Positions 37,414-46,801 are shown, numbered from the stretch's first letter. The stretch: DNA of 59,067 nt from Candidatus Sumerlaeota bacterium (GCA_030613245.1 JAUWMI010000029.1:1-59067), one strand, 5' to 3'. Translations and numbers: made by a program. The notes: a model not told the origin generated them from the sequence alone.

Positions 37414-38169
37414 ATGCCTGATACCTTTCTAATAACACTGGTATTCATTGCTTTATGCACTATAATCGGTGCCTTTGTTAAAGGTCGCAGCAAGGACAGG
37501 TGCCTTATGGATTTTAAAGACTCGCCAGTCAGTTTAGAACTAAAGGACGGTAAATCAATCTGGGGCAGGCTCAATGTAGAGCATACCGGAATTGAACTAA
37601 TGTATGATTCAGATTATTTTGATGAAAAAGATGGGCATTATGAAAGAAGCTATATTCTTTATAAAAATGAATTTCCCAATATCGAGTTGGTTATCAGGTA
37701 CCAGGATAAACTAAACCAGGAGGAGAAAACCCATCGAGAAAAGACCCTAAAAAGATATTACAAACCAAAGGTTATGCATCGGATAAAGCGAAAATTGAGG
37801 AATTTCTTCTGCGTGGTAAGGGATGCACTGGTTGAGGTATTCAATCTTTTTATGGGTCGTATTCGCACTGCTACTCCCGCAGGTGCTGTCTTATCCGGTC
37901 AGGATAAATATGTCTCTCAAATACAGCAACAATTGATTCCTGCTGCCAACACCTCCTTTGAACCTCTTCTCGAGAAATATATTGGTAAAAAGGTAGTTAT
38001 AAAAATGATGAGGAAGGATAAAGCTGTAGAATATTCAGGGATATTAAAAGACTATAGTACTGATTTTATTGAGATTTTAGATGTAGAATACAAACAGCAA
38101 GATTCAACAAGAAGGGCAGATATTATTACATCACGTCAACTGGCCCTGGTCAGACATTTAGGAAAATGA
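37414..38169 (+). CDS. unknown membrane-anchored protein with two small beta domains
   Basis: 251 residues, no recognised family. One N-terminal membrane helix (about 5-23) is followed by a beta-rich segment (about 35-80, SVSLELKDGKSIWGRL...) and a basic helical stretch (about 100-150). A second beta segment (about 185-245, IGKKVVIKMMRKDKAVEYSG) follows. The two beta segments look like repeated small-barrel modules. Codon use is AT-rich, unlike secDF and the EF-G-like gene on either side. It overlaps the next frame by ATGA, so the two came as a unit. Confidence 0.6.
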   Translation: MPDTFLITLVFIALCTIIGAFVKGRSKDRCLMDFKDSPVSLELKDGKSIWGRLNVEHTGIELMYDSDYFDEKDGHYERSYILYKNEFPNIELVIRYQDKLNQEEKTHREKTLKRYYKPKVMHRIKRKLRNFFCVVRDALVEVFNLFMGRIRTATPAGAVLSGQDKYVSQIQQQLIPAANTSFEPLLEKYIGKKVVIKMMRKDKAVEYSGILKDYSTDFIEILDVEYKQQDSTRRADIITSRQLALVRHLGK

Positions 38170-38444
38170 TTAAAGATGCTATGCTATATAAAAGTTCAGG
38201 TGACTTCAGAGTTGAATGCAGCCTCTGCGCATATCGCTGTAAAATTGCGGATTCAAAGTTCGGCTTCTGTGGTGTAAGACAGAATAAAAACGGTAAATTA
38301 TATACCCATGTTTACGCAGAGGCAATAGCCTCCCACATAGACCCTATGGAAAAGAAGCCTTTATACCACTTTTTTCCAGGCTCAGCAGCATATTCAATAG
38401 CCACTATTGGCTACAATTTTCGATGTCCGTTTTCTCAAAACTGA
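38166..38444 (+). pseudogene. truncated AmrS radical SAM gene (AmmeMemoRadiSam system)
   Basis: 92 codons matching only the N-terminus of AmrS-type radical SAM enzymes (usual length about 330-350). It shows VECSLCAYRC, GFCGVRQN, SHIDPMEKKPLYHFFPGS and then IATIGYNFRCPFSQN before the stop. In the family this last part is GCNFRCxFCQNW, holding the CxxxCxxC cluster site. Here the first cysteine is Tyr and the third is Ser, and the frame ends right after. It cannot bind the iron-sulfur cluster. The start overlaps the preceding gene by four bases. The stop is next to the ribosome binding site of the EF-G-like gene, so the break coincides with the end of the AT-rich block. Confidence 0.82.
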
Positions 38445-38459
38445 AGGAGGGAAGGATCA

Positions 38460-40547
38460 TTGAAAGAGTACACCACAGAACAGCTGCGCAACGTGGCACT
38501 GGCAGGTCACACTAGCGCCGGGAAAACAACGCTGGCCGAGGCACTTCTCTATGCGCTGAAATTTACTGATCGGCTTGGGCGCGTGGATGAAGGCAATACG
38601 ATTTCAGATTATGATCCGGAGGAAATTAAACGAAATCTCTCGATCAATGCGTCTGTGCTGCCGGTTGAGTACAAAGAATTTAAGATAAATGTGCTTGATG
38701 TTCCTGGGTATCGCGATTTCATCGGCGAAATTAAGAGCTGCCTACGAGTGGCTGACGCAGCGATACTCGTGCTTGACGCCACAGCGGGCGTTGAGGTGGG
38801 CACGGAGTTTGCCTGGGAGTACGCGGAGGAATACGGTGTGCCACGTGCGTTCTTTGTGAATAAGCTGGATAAGGAGCGAGCCGATTTCGCGGCCACCATG
38901 CAGAGTATTCGGGACGTCTTTGGAGTTCGTGCTGTGCCGGTAGTGCTTCCGGTTGGCAAGGAAGCGCAGCTGGAGGGTTTGATTGATCTTCTCCAGATGA
39001 AGATGATTACAGAGGAGCCTGGTGGAAAGGCCAGGAGCAGGCCGATACCTGAAGCACTCAAGGCAGAGGCGGAAGCGGCGCGGGCCAAGCTGGTCGAGGC
39101 CGCGGCTGAAGGCGATGACGAGTTGACGATGAAGTTTCTCGATGACCAACCACTGAGCGAAGAGGAAATTCAGCGGGGACTGAAGGAAGGGATGATGGCC
39201 GGCACGCTCTTCCCGGTACTCTGTGGTGCAGCGGCACGCTCGCTCGGATTAGAGAGTCTACTGAACTTTGTAGTGTCCTGCTTTCCATCACCCCTTGAGC
39301 GGCCTGGAATGGTGGGAAAAGTTGCCGGGGGAGACAAGGATATGGAGCGCCGCTATGACGTGTCGCAGCCATTTTCCGCATTCGTCTTTAAGACGGTTTC
39401 TGATCCCTATGCGGGCCGGTTGAGCTTTTTTAAAATCATTTCTGGTTCCCTGAGCAGCGACTCGGTGGTTTACAACAGTACCAAGAGCACGGAAGAAAGG
39501 ATCAGCCACTTACTCTGTGTAAGGGGCAAAAAGCAAGAGAATGTGCACCAGTTGGTCGCTGGTGACATTGGGGCTGTTGCAAAGCTCAGCGCCACCACAA
39601 CGAATGATACACTCTGTGAGCCGAAGCATCAGATTGAATATCCACCAACGGCATTGCCTCCGTTGACGTATTCCATGGCGATAGTAGCCAAATCGAAGAC
39701 AGATGAAGAGAAGGTTGGCCTCGCCATGCATCGCCTGATTGAACAGGATTCCACATTGTCGCTGCGCCGGGACGTGGAAGTGCGGCAGACGATTCTCTCC
39801 GGTATGGGTGACATGCACCTGGATGTAGCTGTGAGCCGTCTGCGCCAGCAGTCTAAAGTCGATATTAATCTGGGGGAGCCACGTGTGCCTTACAAAGAGA
39901 CAATCACCCGGAAAGCTGAGGGACAGGGCAAATATAAGAAGCAATCAGGCGGGCGCGGCCAGTATGGAGACGTCTGGCTGCGGCTTGAGCCCCTCCCTCG
40001 CGGAACCGGTTCTGAATTTTCGTGGAAAGTCGTTGGCGGAGTGGTTCCGAGTAAGTATGAAACGTCAGTGCATAAAGGCATTAATGAAACGATGGAGAAG
40101 GGGATTCTTGCCGGCTACAAGGTAGTGGACGTTAAGACCGAATGCTATGATGGTTCACACCATTCCGTAGATTCGTCGGACATCGCCTTCAAGATTGCTG
40201 CGTCAATGGCCTTTAAAAAAATGGCGCTCGAGGCAAGCCCTATTCTGCTCGAGCCGATTATGAATCTGAAAGTTACAGTGCCAGAGAACTTCATGGGCGA
40301 CGTGATGGGCGACTTGAGCGGGAAACGTGGGCGCATTATGGGTAATCTCGCGCATGGGCGAAAGATTGTAATTGAGGCGCAGGTTCCGCTTGCCGAGATG
40401 TTTGTGTATTCCAAGGAGTTGCGGTCGCTGACTCAGGGACGTGGCGTATACGAGATGGAATTCTCGCGCTACGAGCAGGTGCCGTCAAACCTGCAGGAAA
40501 AGGTTATTGCCGACGCGGCCGAGCGCAAGAAAGAAGAGGAAGGCTAG
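38460..40547 (+). CDS. elongation factor G-like GTPase
   Basis: 695 residues with all EF-G domains. G1 is GHTSAGKTT (about 15-23). The switch I region reads KRNLSINAS instead of RGITI. G3 is DVPGYRDF, where canonical EF-G has DTPGH. G4 is NKLDKE. Domain IV contains GGRGQYGDVWLRLEP and domain V has MEFSRYEQVPSNLQEK. The Tyr in G3 places it with the EF-G2-like paralogs, whose role differs from the main EF-G. It uses a TTG start with GGAGGG upstream, a sign of lower expression. No ribosomal protein genes are near, so it is not the str-operon fusA. Confidence 0.85.
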   Translation: MKEYTTEQLRNVALAGHTSAGKTTLAEALLYALKFTDRLGRVDEGNTISDYDPEEIKRNLSINASVLPVEYKEFKINVLDVPGYRDFIGEIKSCLRVADAAILVLDATAGVEVGTEFAWEYAEEYGVPRAFFVNKLDKERADFAATMQSIRDVFGVRAVPVVLPVGKEAQLEGLIDLLQMKMITEEPGGKARSRPIPEALKAEAEAARAKLVEAAAEGDDELTMKFLDDQPLSEEEIQRGLKEGMMAGTLFPVLCGAAARSLGLESLLNFVVSCFPSPLERPGMVGKVAGGDKDMERRYDVSQPFSAFVFKTVSDPYAGRLSFFKIISGSLSSDSVVYNSTKSTEERISHLLCVRGKKQENVHQLVAGDIGAVAKLSATTTNDTLCEPKHQIEYPPTALPPLTYSMAIVAKSKTDEEKVGLAMHRLIEQDSTLSLRRDVEVRQTILSGMGDMHLDVAVSRLRQQSKVDINLGEPRVPYKETITRKAEGQGKYKKQSGGRGQYGDVWLRLEPLPRGTGSEFSWKVVGGVVPSKYETSVHKGINETMEKGILAGYKVVDVKTECYDGSHHSVDSSDIAFKIAASMAFKKMALEASPILLEPIMNLKVTVPENFMGDVMGDLSGKRGRIMGNLAHGRKIVIEAQVPLAEMFVYSKELRSLTQGRGVYEMEFSRYEQVPSNLQEKVIADAAERKKEEEG

Positions 40548-40793
40548 GCTGATAAAGGCCGAAGCCGGGCAAATGAGACCATGGATCAGCGCGGATTGCA
40601 CTCATTATCCGTGTTCATCCGTGGCTTTATTGTTTCATACGATTTAGTGCATGTATCCGCGTGGTGGGTGTCGAAATTAAGCCCCCAGCCAGGTGGGGAT
40701 GCTCTGAGCGGTCGAAGACCACATGTGGCCTGGTACAGCAACGACGCGTGTAGGCATCTGGAGAGGCGCTGCGCACGGTTCTGTATTTATGCA
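40548..40793. other. convergent intergenic region
   Basis: Lies between the EF-G-like gene and the convergent helicase gene. Around 40600-40625 is TTATCCGTGTTCATCCGTGG, a string I recall as a dispersed intergenic repeat in many bacteria. No clear terminator seen. Confidence 0.35.
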
Positions 40794-43457
40794 CTAGGTG
40801 CGCCCGAAGAACGTCTTCATTTCGCGAAACAAGTCCTCTTCATTGCACTGATATATTTTTCGCGCCGGCAAGGAGCTGAGGAAAATCGTTCCATATTGTC
40901 GGGTGATGACGCGTCGGTCGAAAATCAGCACAGCGCCTCGGTCTGTCCGACTCCGAATTAACCTTCCGAATCCCTGCTTGAATTTAATCACAGCGTGGGG
41001 AACTTCCAACTCATAAAACGGATCCTTGCCCTGCTTTTCCAGGAATTCCGCACGAGCTTCCAGGATTGGCTCAGAAGGAACTTGAAAGGGCAGTTTGGTC
41101 AAGAGCAAGCACTGAAGCGCTTCTCCCTTCACATCCACTCCTTCCCAGAAGCTTGAGGTCGCAAACAGGATAGAGGAGGCATCCTGTTTAAACTTACTCA
41201 GGAGACGATGGCGATTTTCGCTTCCTTGCCGCAGGCAGGTATATCCGAGTGTCTGAGCAATGGGACTCAGGGCTTCGTACATCGCGTTGAGCAACCTGTA
41301 AGAGGTAAACAGTATGAATGCCCGGCCTTCGGAAATTACAATTGACTTCACGATGAGCTGTTTTAAACGGTCGGAGTACTGCGGCGTATTCGGCTCAGGG
41401 ATGTCAAGTGGGACCCCCACGAAGGCCTGCTGTTCGTAGTCAAATGGGGTATCGAGCTGAAGCAGAATGAGGCGACCGGTTTGTTCGGACGATTCCGACC
41501 GAGAGGGCTTGCCGCGCTTGTGGGATTGCGGGGCTGGCCGTTCTTTGGCGACTATCGTTGTATGCTTACGCAGCTGATAGGATTGTAATCCCAGGCGGTT
41601 GCGCAGATAATCGAAGTTATTATCAACGGTCAGGGTAGCTGAGGTCATTACAATGGTTTTATGTGCTTCATAGACGGCGCGCTTCATGTTCTGGCTTATG
41701 TCAATGGGCGCTGAATAGAAGCGCAGGGCTGGTGGCTTCTGATTTTGTGGTCCAATGTATTCAAACCAGTGGCAAAAGGCTTCATTGCGCGAATAGAAGA
41801 AGCGGAGTTTGGCTGCTGCATTCTCCAGGCGGAGGGCCTGGGCGCGCAAGTCAAGCAGCGGAGAGGTCAGCTCTTCCCGTTCCGATTCAGACAACTGTGC
41901 CGTGGCCTTGAGCAGTGCCTTAGTCTTGTCGGTAAACGCGGTAATTCCGGCTGTTATGCTCTTAATCGCCTCGTTTACCGCTGTGTTCCAGAATGACGAA
42001 CAGGCCACTCTTTCAGTCACGCGCAGCTTTATGTCTTGCTCTGCTGTTTGCCCGCTGGCTTCCAGATATTTCTGCAGTTCCTCGATCACGTGATCAAAGG
42101 CTGCATTAATGGTCTCGAGCAGAGCATGGCATTGAGGAATAAGCTCATTGTGAATTGCCTCGAGTATCTGTGTGGTCGTGGTTTTTGGTTCCTTTTTCGA
42201 GAGGGCAAAGAGTTTTTTCGCGAGAAAAGGGAGAAGGCCTTTATTCTCTTTCTGGCTTGATACCATGCGGCCAAGAAACCGGAGCAATCCCCGGCGGGTG
42301 ATGCGGTGGCTGAAGTAAGAGGTAGCAACGTCCTCCAGGTTATGTGCCTCGTCGAACACGATGCGATCAAAGGGAGGAAGGATCGCCGCAGTAGTGTAAT
42401 TGTCAGTTTCCTGACGCAGGGCAAGGTCGGCCATGAGCAGATGATGGTTGGCTACGATGATATCAGCGCGTGCCGCACGCCGCCGCGCCGTGTAGAAGAA
42501 GCATTTTTCATAGTACGGGCAGCGAATGCGCAGGCAATTGTCATACTCGCTCTGGAGGTGCTCCCAGAGGCGCTCGTTCGGCTGAACATTGAGATCACCC
42601 AGACTGCCATCCTGGGTTTTGTCTACCCACGCCAGCAACTCATTGAGCCCCGCCCGTAGCGACTTATCCTCAAGGGCCAGAGGCTCGGTTTTGAGATAAG
42701 CGGCCTTACGAAGGCAAATATAGTTGTTGCGCCCTTTCATCAAAACGCTTGCAAACTTGAGGCCCGCACATTTCTGTAGTAGGGGTATATCCTTATGAAT
42801 GAGCTGCTCCTGGAGATTTATAGTGTTGGTTGAGATGATAACCCGCTCTTGATTCTTCAGACTCCAGAGCACCGCTGGGATCAGGTAGGCCAGCGATTTT
42901 CCCGTGCCGGTGCCTGCTTCGATCACCGCAATGGCGTTTGTATTGAAGGCTGTTACAATACACGAAGTCATATCGTATTGCTGCGGGCGATACTCGTATT
43001 CAGGAAAGTTGCGGGCGAGAGGGCCTTCCGGGCTGATGAGCGAGAGGCATTCGTCGGGACTGAGTGGCTCGATGCGCTTCTCGACCACTGGTTTCACAAC
43101 TACGTAGACGCGTGTACACTCGTTGTCAATGATGTATGATCCAATGTTCATACTCCCCAGAGAAGAGGCGATGTCAATGTCAGCTCCGGAAGGTTCCAGT
43201 GGGCCGTCGGGATGATTATGAATAACGACATCGCCCGGCTGGGCGAGCTGGAGTAGCACTGGAACTGCATTTTGATTGCCAAAGGCGTGGGGCTCAACTT
43301 CAATTATACACTGCTCGGCATTGACCTTGCCGATAAAAAAGACCTCATTGCCTCTATTATCCGCGATGGCCGCGCGCATTTCATCGCGACACTTTTTGCT
43401 AATAAGGCGGGTAATCCTGGCGGTAGACCGCACCGGCTGTTTCTGAGTGTCAGACAT
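40794..43457 (-). CDS. JAMM domain fused to DinG-type XPD helicase
   Basis: About 887 residues. The first 120 form a JAB/MPN domain with a complete JAMM zinc motif: Glu38, then HNHPDGPLEPSGAD giving His80, His82, Ser90 and Asp93, as in RadC and prokaryotic MPN proteins. The helicase follows: Walker A AGTGTGKSLAYLIP (about 181-194), iron-sulfur cysteines (YICLRK, NCLRIRCPYYEKC), DEAH box VFDEAHNLED, and motif VI GFGRLIRSRTDRGAV. DinG-type enzymes unwind DNA, R-loops and G-quadruplexes. DinG is sometimes fused to an exonuclease domain; a JAMM fusion is unusual. I chose the ATG at 43457, but a GTG at 43475 is possible. Confidence 0.85.
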   Translation of the reverse strand: MSDTQKQPVRSTARITRLISKKCRDEMRAAIADNRGNEVFFIGKVNAEQCIIEVEPHAFGNQNAVPVLLQLAQPGDVVIHNHPDGPLEPSGADIDIASSLGSMNIGSYIIDNECTRVYVVVKPVVEKRIEPLSPDECLSLISPEGPLARNFPEYEYRPQQYDMTSCIVTAFNTNAIAVIEAGTGTGKSLAYLIPAVLWSLKNQERVIISTNTINLQEQLIHKDIPLLQKCAGLKFASVLMKGRNNYICLRKAAYLKTEPLALEDKSLRAGLNELLAWVDKTQDGSLGDLNVQPNERLWEHLQSEYDNCLRIRCPYYEKCFFYTARRRAARADIIVANHHLLMADLALRQETDNYTTAAILPPFDRIVFDEAHNLEDVATSYFSHRITRRGLLRFLGRMVSSQKENKGLLPFLAKKLFALSKKEPKTTTTQILEAIHNELIPQCHALLETINAAFDHVIEELQKYLEASGQTAEQDIKLRVTERVACSSFWNTAVNEAIKSITAGITAFTDKTKALLKATAQLSESEREELTSPLLDLRAQALRLENAAAKLRFFYSRNEAFCHWFEYIGPQNQKPPALRFYSAPIDISQNMKRAVYEAHKTIVMTSATLTVDNNFDYLRNRLGLQSYQLRKHTTIVAKERPAPQSHKRGKPSRSESSEQTGRLILLQLDTPFDYEQQAFVGVPLDIPEPNTPQYSDRLKQLIVKSIVISEGRAFILFTSYRLLNAMYEALSPIAQTLGYTCLRQGSENRHRLLSKFKQDASSILFATSSFWEGVDVKGEALQCLLLTKLPFQVPSEPILEARAEFLEKQGKDPFYELEVPHAVIKFKQGFGRLIRSRTDRGAVLIFDRRVITRQYGTIFLSSLPARKIYQCNEEDLFREMKTFFGRT

Positions 43458-43788
43458 GCTGTTCCAAATTCTCACGGAAAATTGTTAAAGGCGTTCCACG
43501 CGAACCGTGGCTCGGGCTATTATTGAGATTTGTATAGATAACGGTACAGCATGTGGGGGCGTTTAGTTAAACGCCCCTACAACTATGCGTGCCATCCGCC
43601 TAGGCAGATGAATCTACACGGGCAAGTTGAAAATGCGCCTGTGGCGTGATGCCCGTGCCACGTTGAATGGCACAGTCGAGGGCCAAGCATTCGCACAAAA
43701 ATAAGGCCTTCAGCGGCTTTGGCTGTTTCTTTATTTATGCAAAAAGTAATAAGACGCATCGGTGGGGATGCGTAGGGGATATCCCGGA
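43458..43788. other. intergenic region with palindromes
   Basis: Contains a GTGGGGGC palindrome (43553-43580) and an inverted pair CACGGGCA / TGCCCGTG spanning 43617-43657 that recurs at 48302-48320. No gene seen. Confidence 0.55.
43553..43580. repeat. GTAGGGGC-family palindrome
   Basis: 28-bp near-perfect palindrome with core GGCGTTTAGTTAAACGCC, the same core as copies at 58598 and 58802. Confidence 0.8.
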
Positions 43789-45282
43789 TCACTGTGTTTT
43801 TGTCACGGACTCGAATTGCAGACAGAGTTCTGTTAGCGTTTTTATACAAGCGCCTGTGGCACCCGCCTTGTAATACTTCCACTCTTTTTCCACCAGCGCT
43901 GTTCCCGCAACGTCAAGATGCGCCCACGGAATGTCTTTGGGAACGAATTCCTGCAGGAACAGGGCTGCCGTGATGGCTCCTGCATTCGGAGAAGAACCAA
44001 TATTATTGATGTCCGCGACATCAGATTTCAACTGTTGTTTGTACTCCTCGTACAGCGGAAGCTGCCAGAGATCTTCACCCACTCGGCATCCCAGGGAGAT
44101 TATCTGCTCAACGAACTCGTTCTTGTTGCCCAGGATACCTGTGATCGAAGTGCCGAGCGCGCGTATAACTGAACCCGTGAGCGTGGCGACATCAACCAGA
44201 TGGGTAGCCCCTTCTTCTCCTGCACGGGCAAATCCATCGGTGAGTACAAGCCGACCTTCGGCGTCCGTATTTTCGATGTGGATGGTTTTCCCATTTTTGG
44301 CCTTTATAATCTCGCCGGGCAACACTGCTTTAGCATCAATCGCATTCTGGGCAGCCGGGATGATTGCAGTCACTTTGATCGAGGGCTTCAGCTGTGCAAT
44401 TGCCTGCATGGTAAAGATCACAGCGGCCCCACCCGCCATATCGCTTTTCATGTGCCACATATCTTTATGAGGCTTGAGGCAGATGCCCCCCGTATCGAAT
44501 GTCAAGCCCTTTCCGACCAGACAGAGATGATGCGTGCTTGCCGTTTTGGGTGGATTGTAGCGAAGGATAATTAACCGCGGCGGGTAGACACTTCCCCGAC
44601 CTACGGCAAGGAGACCTGCGTAACCGGTCTTCTTGAGCGCTGCCTCGTCTAGAATTGTTGCCGATAGGTTGTTGGCACGGGCAACCTCGCGTGCAACGCT
44701 GGCAAGGCTTTCGGGGTAAATCACATCCGCTGGCTCGTTAACAATATCGCGGCAGGCATTGATTGCTGTTGTCAGAATGTTCACTTTCTGGAGCTCTTCT
44801 TGCAATCCTGAGCGATCATCAGGGCGGCAGATGATTTCGAGATTGGGTGCTTTGCCGCGACGCTCCTGCTCGCTTTTGTATTTGGTGAATTCATACGAAC
44901 CGAGTAGCGCGCCTTCGATTACATGTTTGGCAACGGCACTCCCGTCCTTTGTATTGAGCAAGAAGGCGGCATTGCGGAGACCCAGATTTCGACAATGTTT
45001 GAGCGCTTTGTACGTGATGATTTTGACTTTTTCGGATAGAGGGTAATGCGGAATTAGTGTTGTGGATTGTATGTATAGATTTTGAATCTTTGCTTTTGGG
45101 GGGAAGCTATAGATGCACGCTTGTTTAATGGTTTTTTGTTTCACACCCCTGGCAAACCGCCTAACCAGCTTCGTGAGAGTCGGCGACAGGCCGGTAAGGA
45201 ACTGCTGTTGGTCGTCAAGAATACAGATGAGGAGCTGGGTACGTATGCTCGGAATGTGCTTTGCAGTGATTCGAACGTTCAT
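43789..45282 (-). CDS. pepA: leucyl aminopeptidase, M17 family
   Basis: About 497 residues. The C-terminal catalytic domain has VGKGLTFDTGGICLKP (metal-binding Lys and Asp), MKSDMAGGAAV and the family signature NTDAEGRLVLTDGFARA (metal ligands Asp and Glu, catalytic Arg). The N-terminal macrodomain-like part is divergent. These hexameric enzymes remove N-terminal amino acids, and in some bacteria bind DNA. The ATG at 45282 is preceded by AAAGGAGAA; a TTG at 45300 is also in frame. A hairpin lies just upstream. Confidence 0.93.
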   Translation of the reverse strand: MNVRITAKHIPSIRTQLLICILDDQQQFLTGLSPTLTKLVRRFARGVKQKTIKQACIYSFPPKAKIQNLYIQSTTLIPHYPLSEKVKIITYKALKHCRNLGLRNAAFLLNTKDGSAVAKHVIEGALLGSYEFTKYKSEQERRGKAPNLEIICRPDDRSGLQEELQKVNILTTAINACRDIVNEPADVIYPESLASVAREVARANNLSATILDEAALKKTGYAGLLAVGRGSVYPPRLIILRYNPPKTASTHHLCLVGKGLTFDTGGICLKPHKDMWHMKSDMAGGAAVIFTMQAIAQLKPSIKVTAIIPAAQNAIDAKAVLPGEIIKAKNGKTIHIENTDAEGRLVLTDGFARAGEEGATHLVDVATLTGSVIRALGTSITGILGNKNEFVEQIISLGCRVGEDLWQLPLYEEYKQQLKSDVADINNIGSSPNAGAITAALFLQEFVPKDIPWAHLDVAGTALVEKEWKYYKAGATGACIKTLTELCLQFESVTKTQ

Positions 45283-45310
45283 GAACGTTTCTCCTTTCAA
45301 TTATGATACT

Positions 45311-45340
45311 GTGTAGGGGTTCAAAACTTTGAACCCACAC
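45311..45340. repeat. inverted repeat upstream of pepA
   Basis: Perfect 9-bp arms (GGGTTCAAA / TTTGAACCC) extended by GTG/CAC across a small bulge. On the minus strand it falls about 30 nt before the pepA start, so it could be a 5' leader hairpin. No T run follows, so it is not a typical terminator. Confidence 0.45.
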
Positions 45341-45445
45341 AATGGAGCGCGAAAAAAATAGCCTCTGAAGGCTTCGGATCCTCTCGAGAGCGCGGGACGC
45401 CCTGCTTCTTCACGCAGGACAGCGGCGCAGAGGTCGAGCAGTGTA

Positions 45446-46801
45446 CTACCCATCGCTATTGGATGCCTGCTTGCGCGTGGGCGGCGACTTGTCAAGACGG
45501 CGCTTTAAACGATTCAAGCGGTACTGCAAATCGTCAAGGATTGCATCGAAATTTCCAATGCGTGATTGCCGATCCAGCAGATCATCGAGCTCGCGCTGCA
45601 TTTCGAGATACTTGAGTGCCTGCACGACGATTTCCTGTGCTCTGGCGTGGTTCCTGGCCCGGTGTTCGTAGTACTTGGCCAGCTCGACAAAAGCATTCAG
45701 ATTATAAATGTGGGAACCAGAAATCTGGGTGTGCCAGAGCTCTGCAGCATCCTCCCAGCGGTTTTGACGCTTGTAGATTTTTGCAATATGAGCGGTGATG
45801 AGATGCGAGAGATGCTCGTCACGCGCAAACAGCAGGGCGCGTTCCATGCACTCCACAGCCTGATTAATCCGGCCGTTGCGCTCAAACAAATAGCTGAGTC
45901 CAATCAGGTCAAAAGCGTGATTGAGTTCCGGCGAGCTGGGCTTGCGATAGTAATAGGCGAGCCGCGCAAGGAGTGCTGCCATGGAAATCACGTCCTGCGC
46001 ATTATGGTCGAACACCGGAATGATGCGTTCGCGTCGCAGCCCGCGCACGTAGTCAAAGAACACCTGCGGAACAAGGCTTCCGTCTATGTCATGCACTCGC
46101 TCAATGCCGAGAATGTTCTGTTCGATGCTGTCGAGCGAGCAACTCGGCAGGCGCTTGCGCCACAGGCGTCTGGCAAGATGCAGCAAATCTATGTGCGGAA
46201 GCTCCCACACGGATCGAAGACGATTGTAAATAAACCGGGTTCGGAGTAGTGGGACGTCGAATGCCTTGCCATTGTACGTCACCAGGGCCTGAAATTCGGG
46301 CATCCGTTCGCTGAGCCGGTTCATTAAGGCCAGCTCCTGATCGAAGTCTTCCATAAAATACTGCTCAACCACGAATTGCCCGGAGCGAAAGTAGCCAAGG
46401 CCGACCAGAAAAGGATACGTTCCTGTGCCACCCGCCAACCCGGTAGTTTCAACGTCAAGGAAGACTACTCGCTCAAGATCACAGCTGGCGAGTTCTGGAT
46501 TACGGCCAAGGGCTGAGAGAGTTTCAGGGTCAACTGCTTCAACGTGATCTGCGTCAGGGAAGACGTAGCCGCGCTGCGCAGGGGCCGCTAGCAAGGGGAG
46601 AGTGAGCCGTCTTTGCACGACAACGCCGTGAGGAGTAGAAACAGTGGCAGCGTCGGGGATGAGTTTGTCAATAGGAACTGCGGCCTGGCGCGGGCGCTGC
46701 TTTTCTTGCGTAAAATAGTCACTTGCCCGGTAGAGTTTCCCACCCAGCTGCCTGATGAGCGCGTCAGCACTTCGCTTATTCGACTTGTCCGGACTGTTCA
46801 T
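45446..46801 (-). CDS. YprB-like DEDD exonuclease with TPR-like repeats
   Basis: 451 residues. The RNase H-like domain has all acidic motifs: FLDVETTGL (D116, E118), YNGKAFDVPLLRTRF, DLLHLARRLWR and HNAQDVISMAALL. This is the YprB/RNase_H_2 group, related to DnaQ-type 3'-5' exonucleases. The last 170 residues are helical repeats (NGRINQAVECMERALLFA, and a later ARAQEIVVQALKYLEMQ) with TPR character. Function of YprB-like proteins is little known; a nucleic-acid nuclease is expected. It lies upstream of pepA on the same strand, 163 nt apart. Confidence 0.82.
   Translation of the reverse strand: MNSPDKSNKRSADALIRQLGGKLYRASDYFTQEKQRPRQAAVPIDKLIPDAATVSTPHGVVVQRRLTLPLLAAPAQRGYVFPDADHVEAVDPETLSALGRNPELASCDLERVVFLDVETTGLAGGTGTYPFLVGLGYFRSGQFVVEQYFMEDFDQELALMNRLSERMPEFQALVTYNGKAFDVPLLRTRFIYNRLRSVWELPHIDLLHLARRLWRKRLPSCSLDSIEQNILGIERVHDIDGSLVPQVFFDYVRGLRRERIIPVFDHNAQDVISMAALLARLAYYYRKPSSPELNHAFDLIGLSYLFERNGRINQAVECMERALLFARDEHLSHLITAHIAKIYKRQNRWEDAAELWHTQISGSHIYNLNAFVELAKYYEHRARNHARAQEIVVQALKYLEMQRELDDLLDRQSRIGNFDAILDDLQYRLNRLKRRLDKSPPTRKQASNSDG

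Noticed and set aside
38460-40547. Tetracycline ribosomal protection protein
   Set aside because: The overall domain order and G motifs fit EF-G2-like paralogs; I see no Tet(M)-specific domain IV loops.
45311-45340. rho-independent terminator between the YprB-like gene and pepA
   Set aside because: Stem is good but no T run follows on either strand, so I list it only as an inverted repeat.
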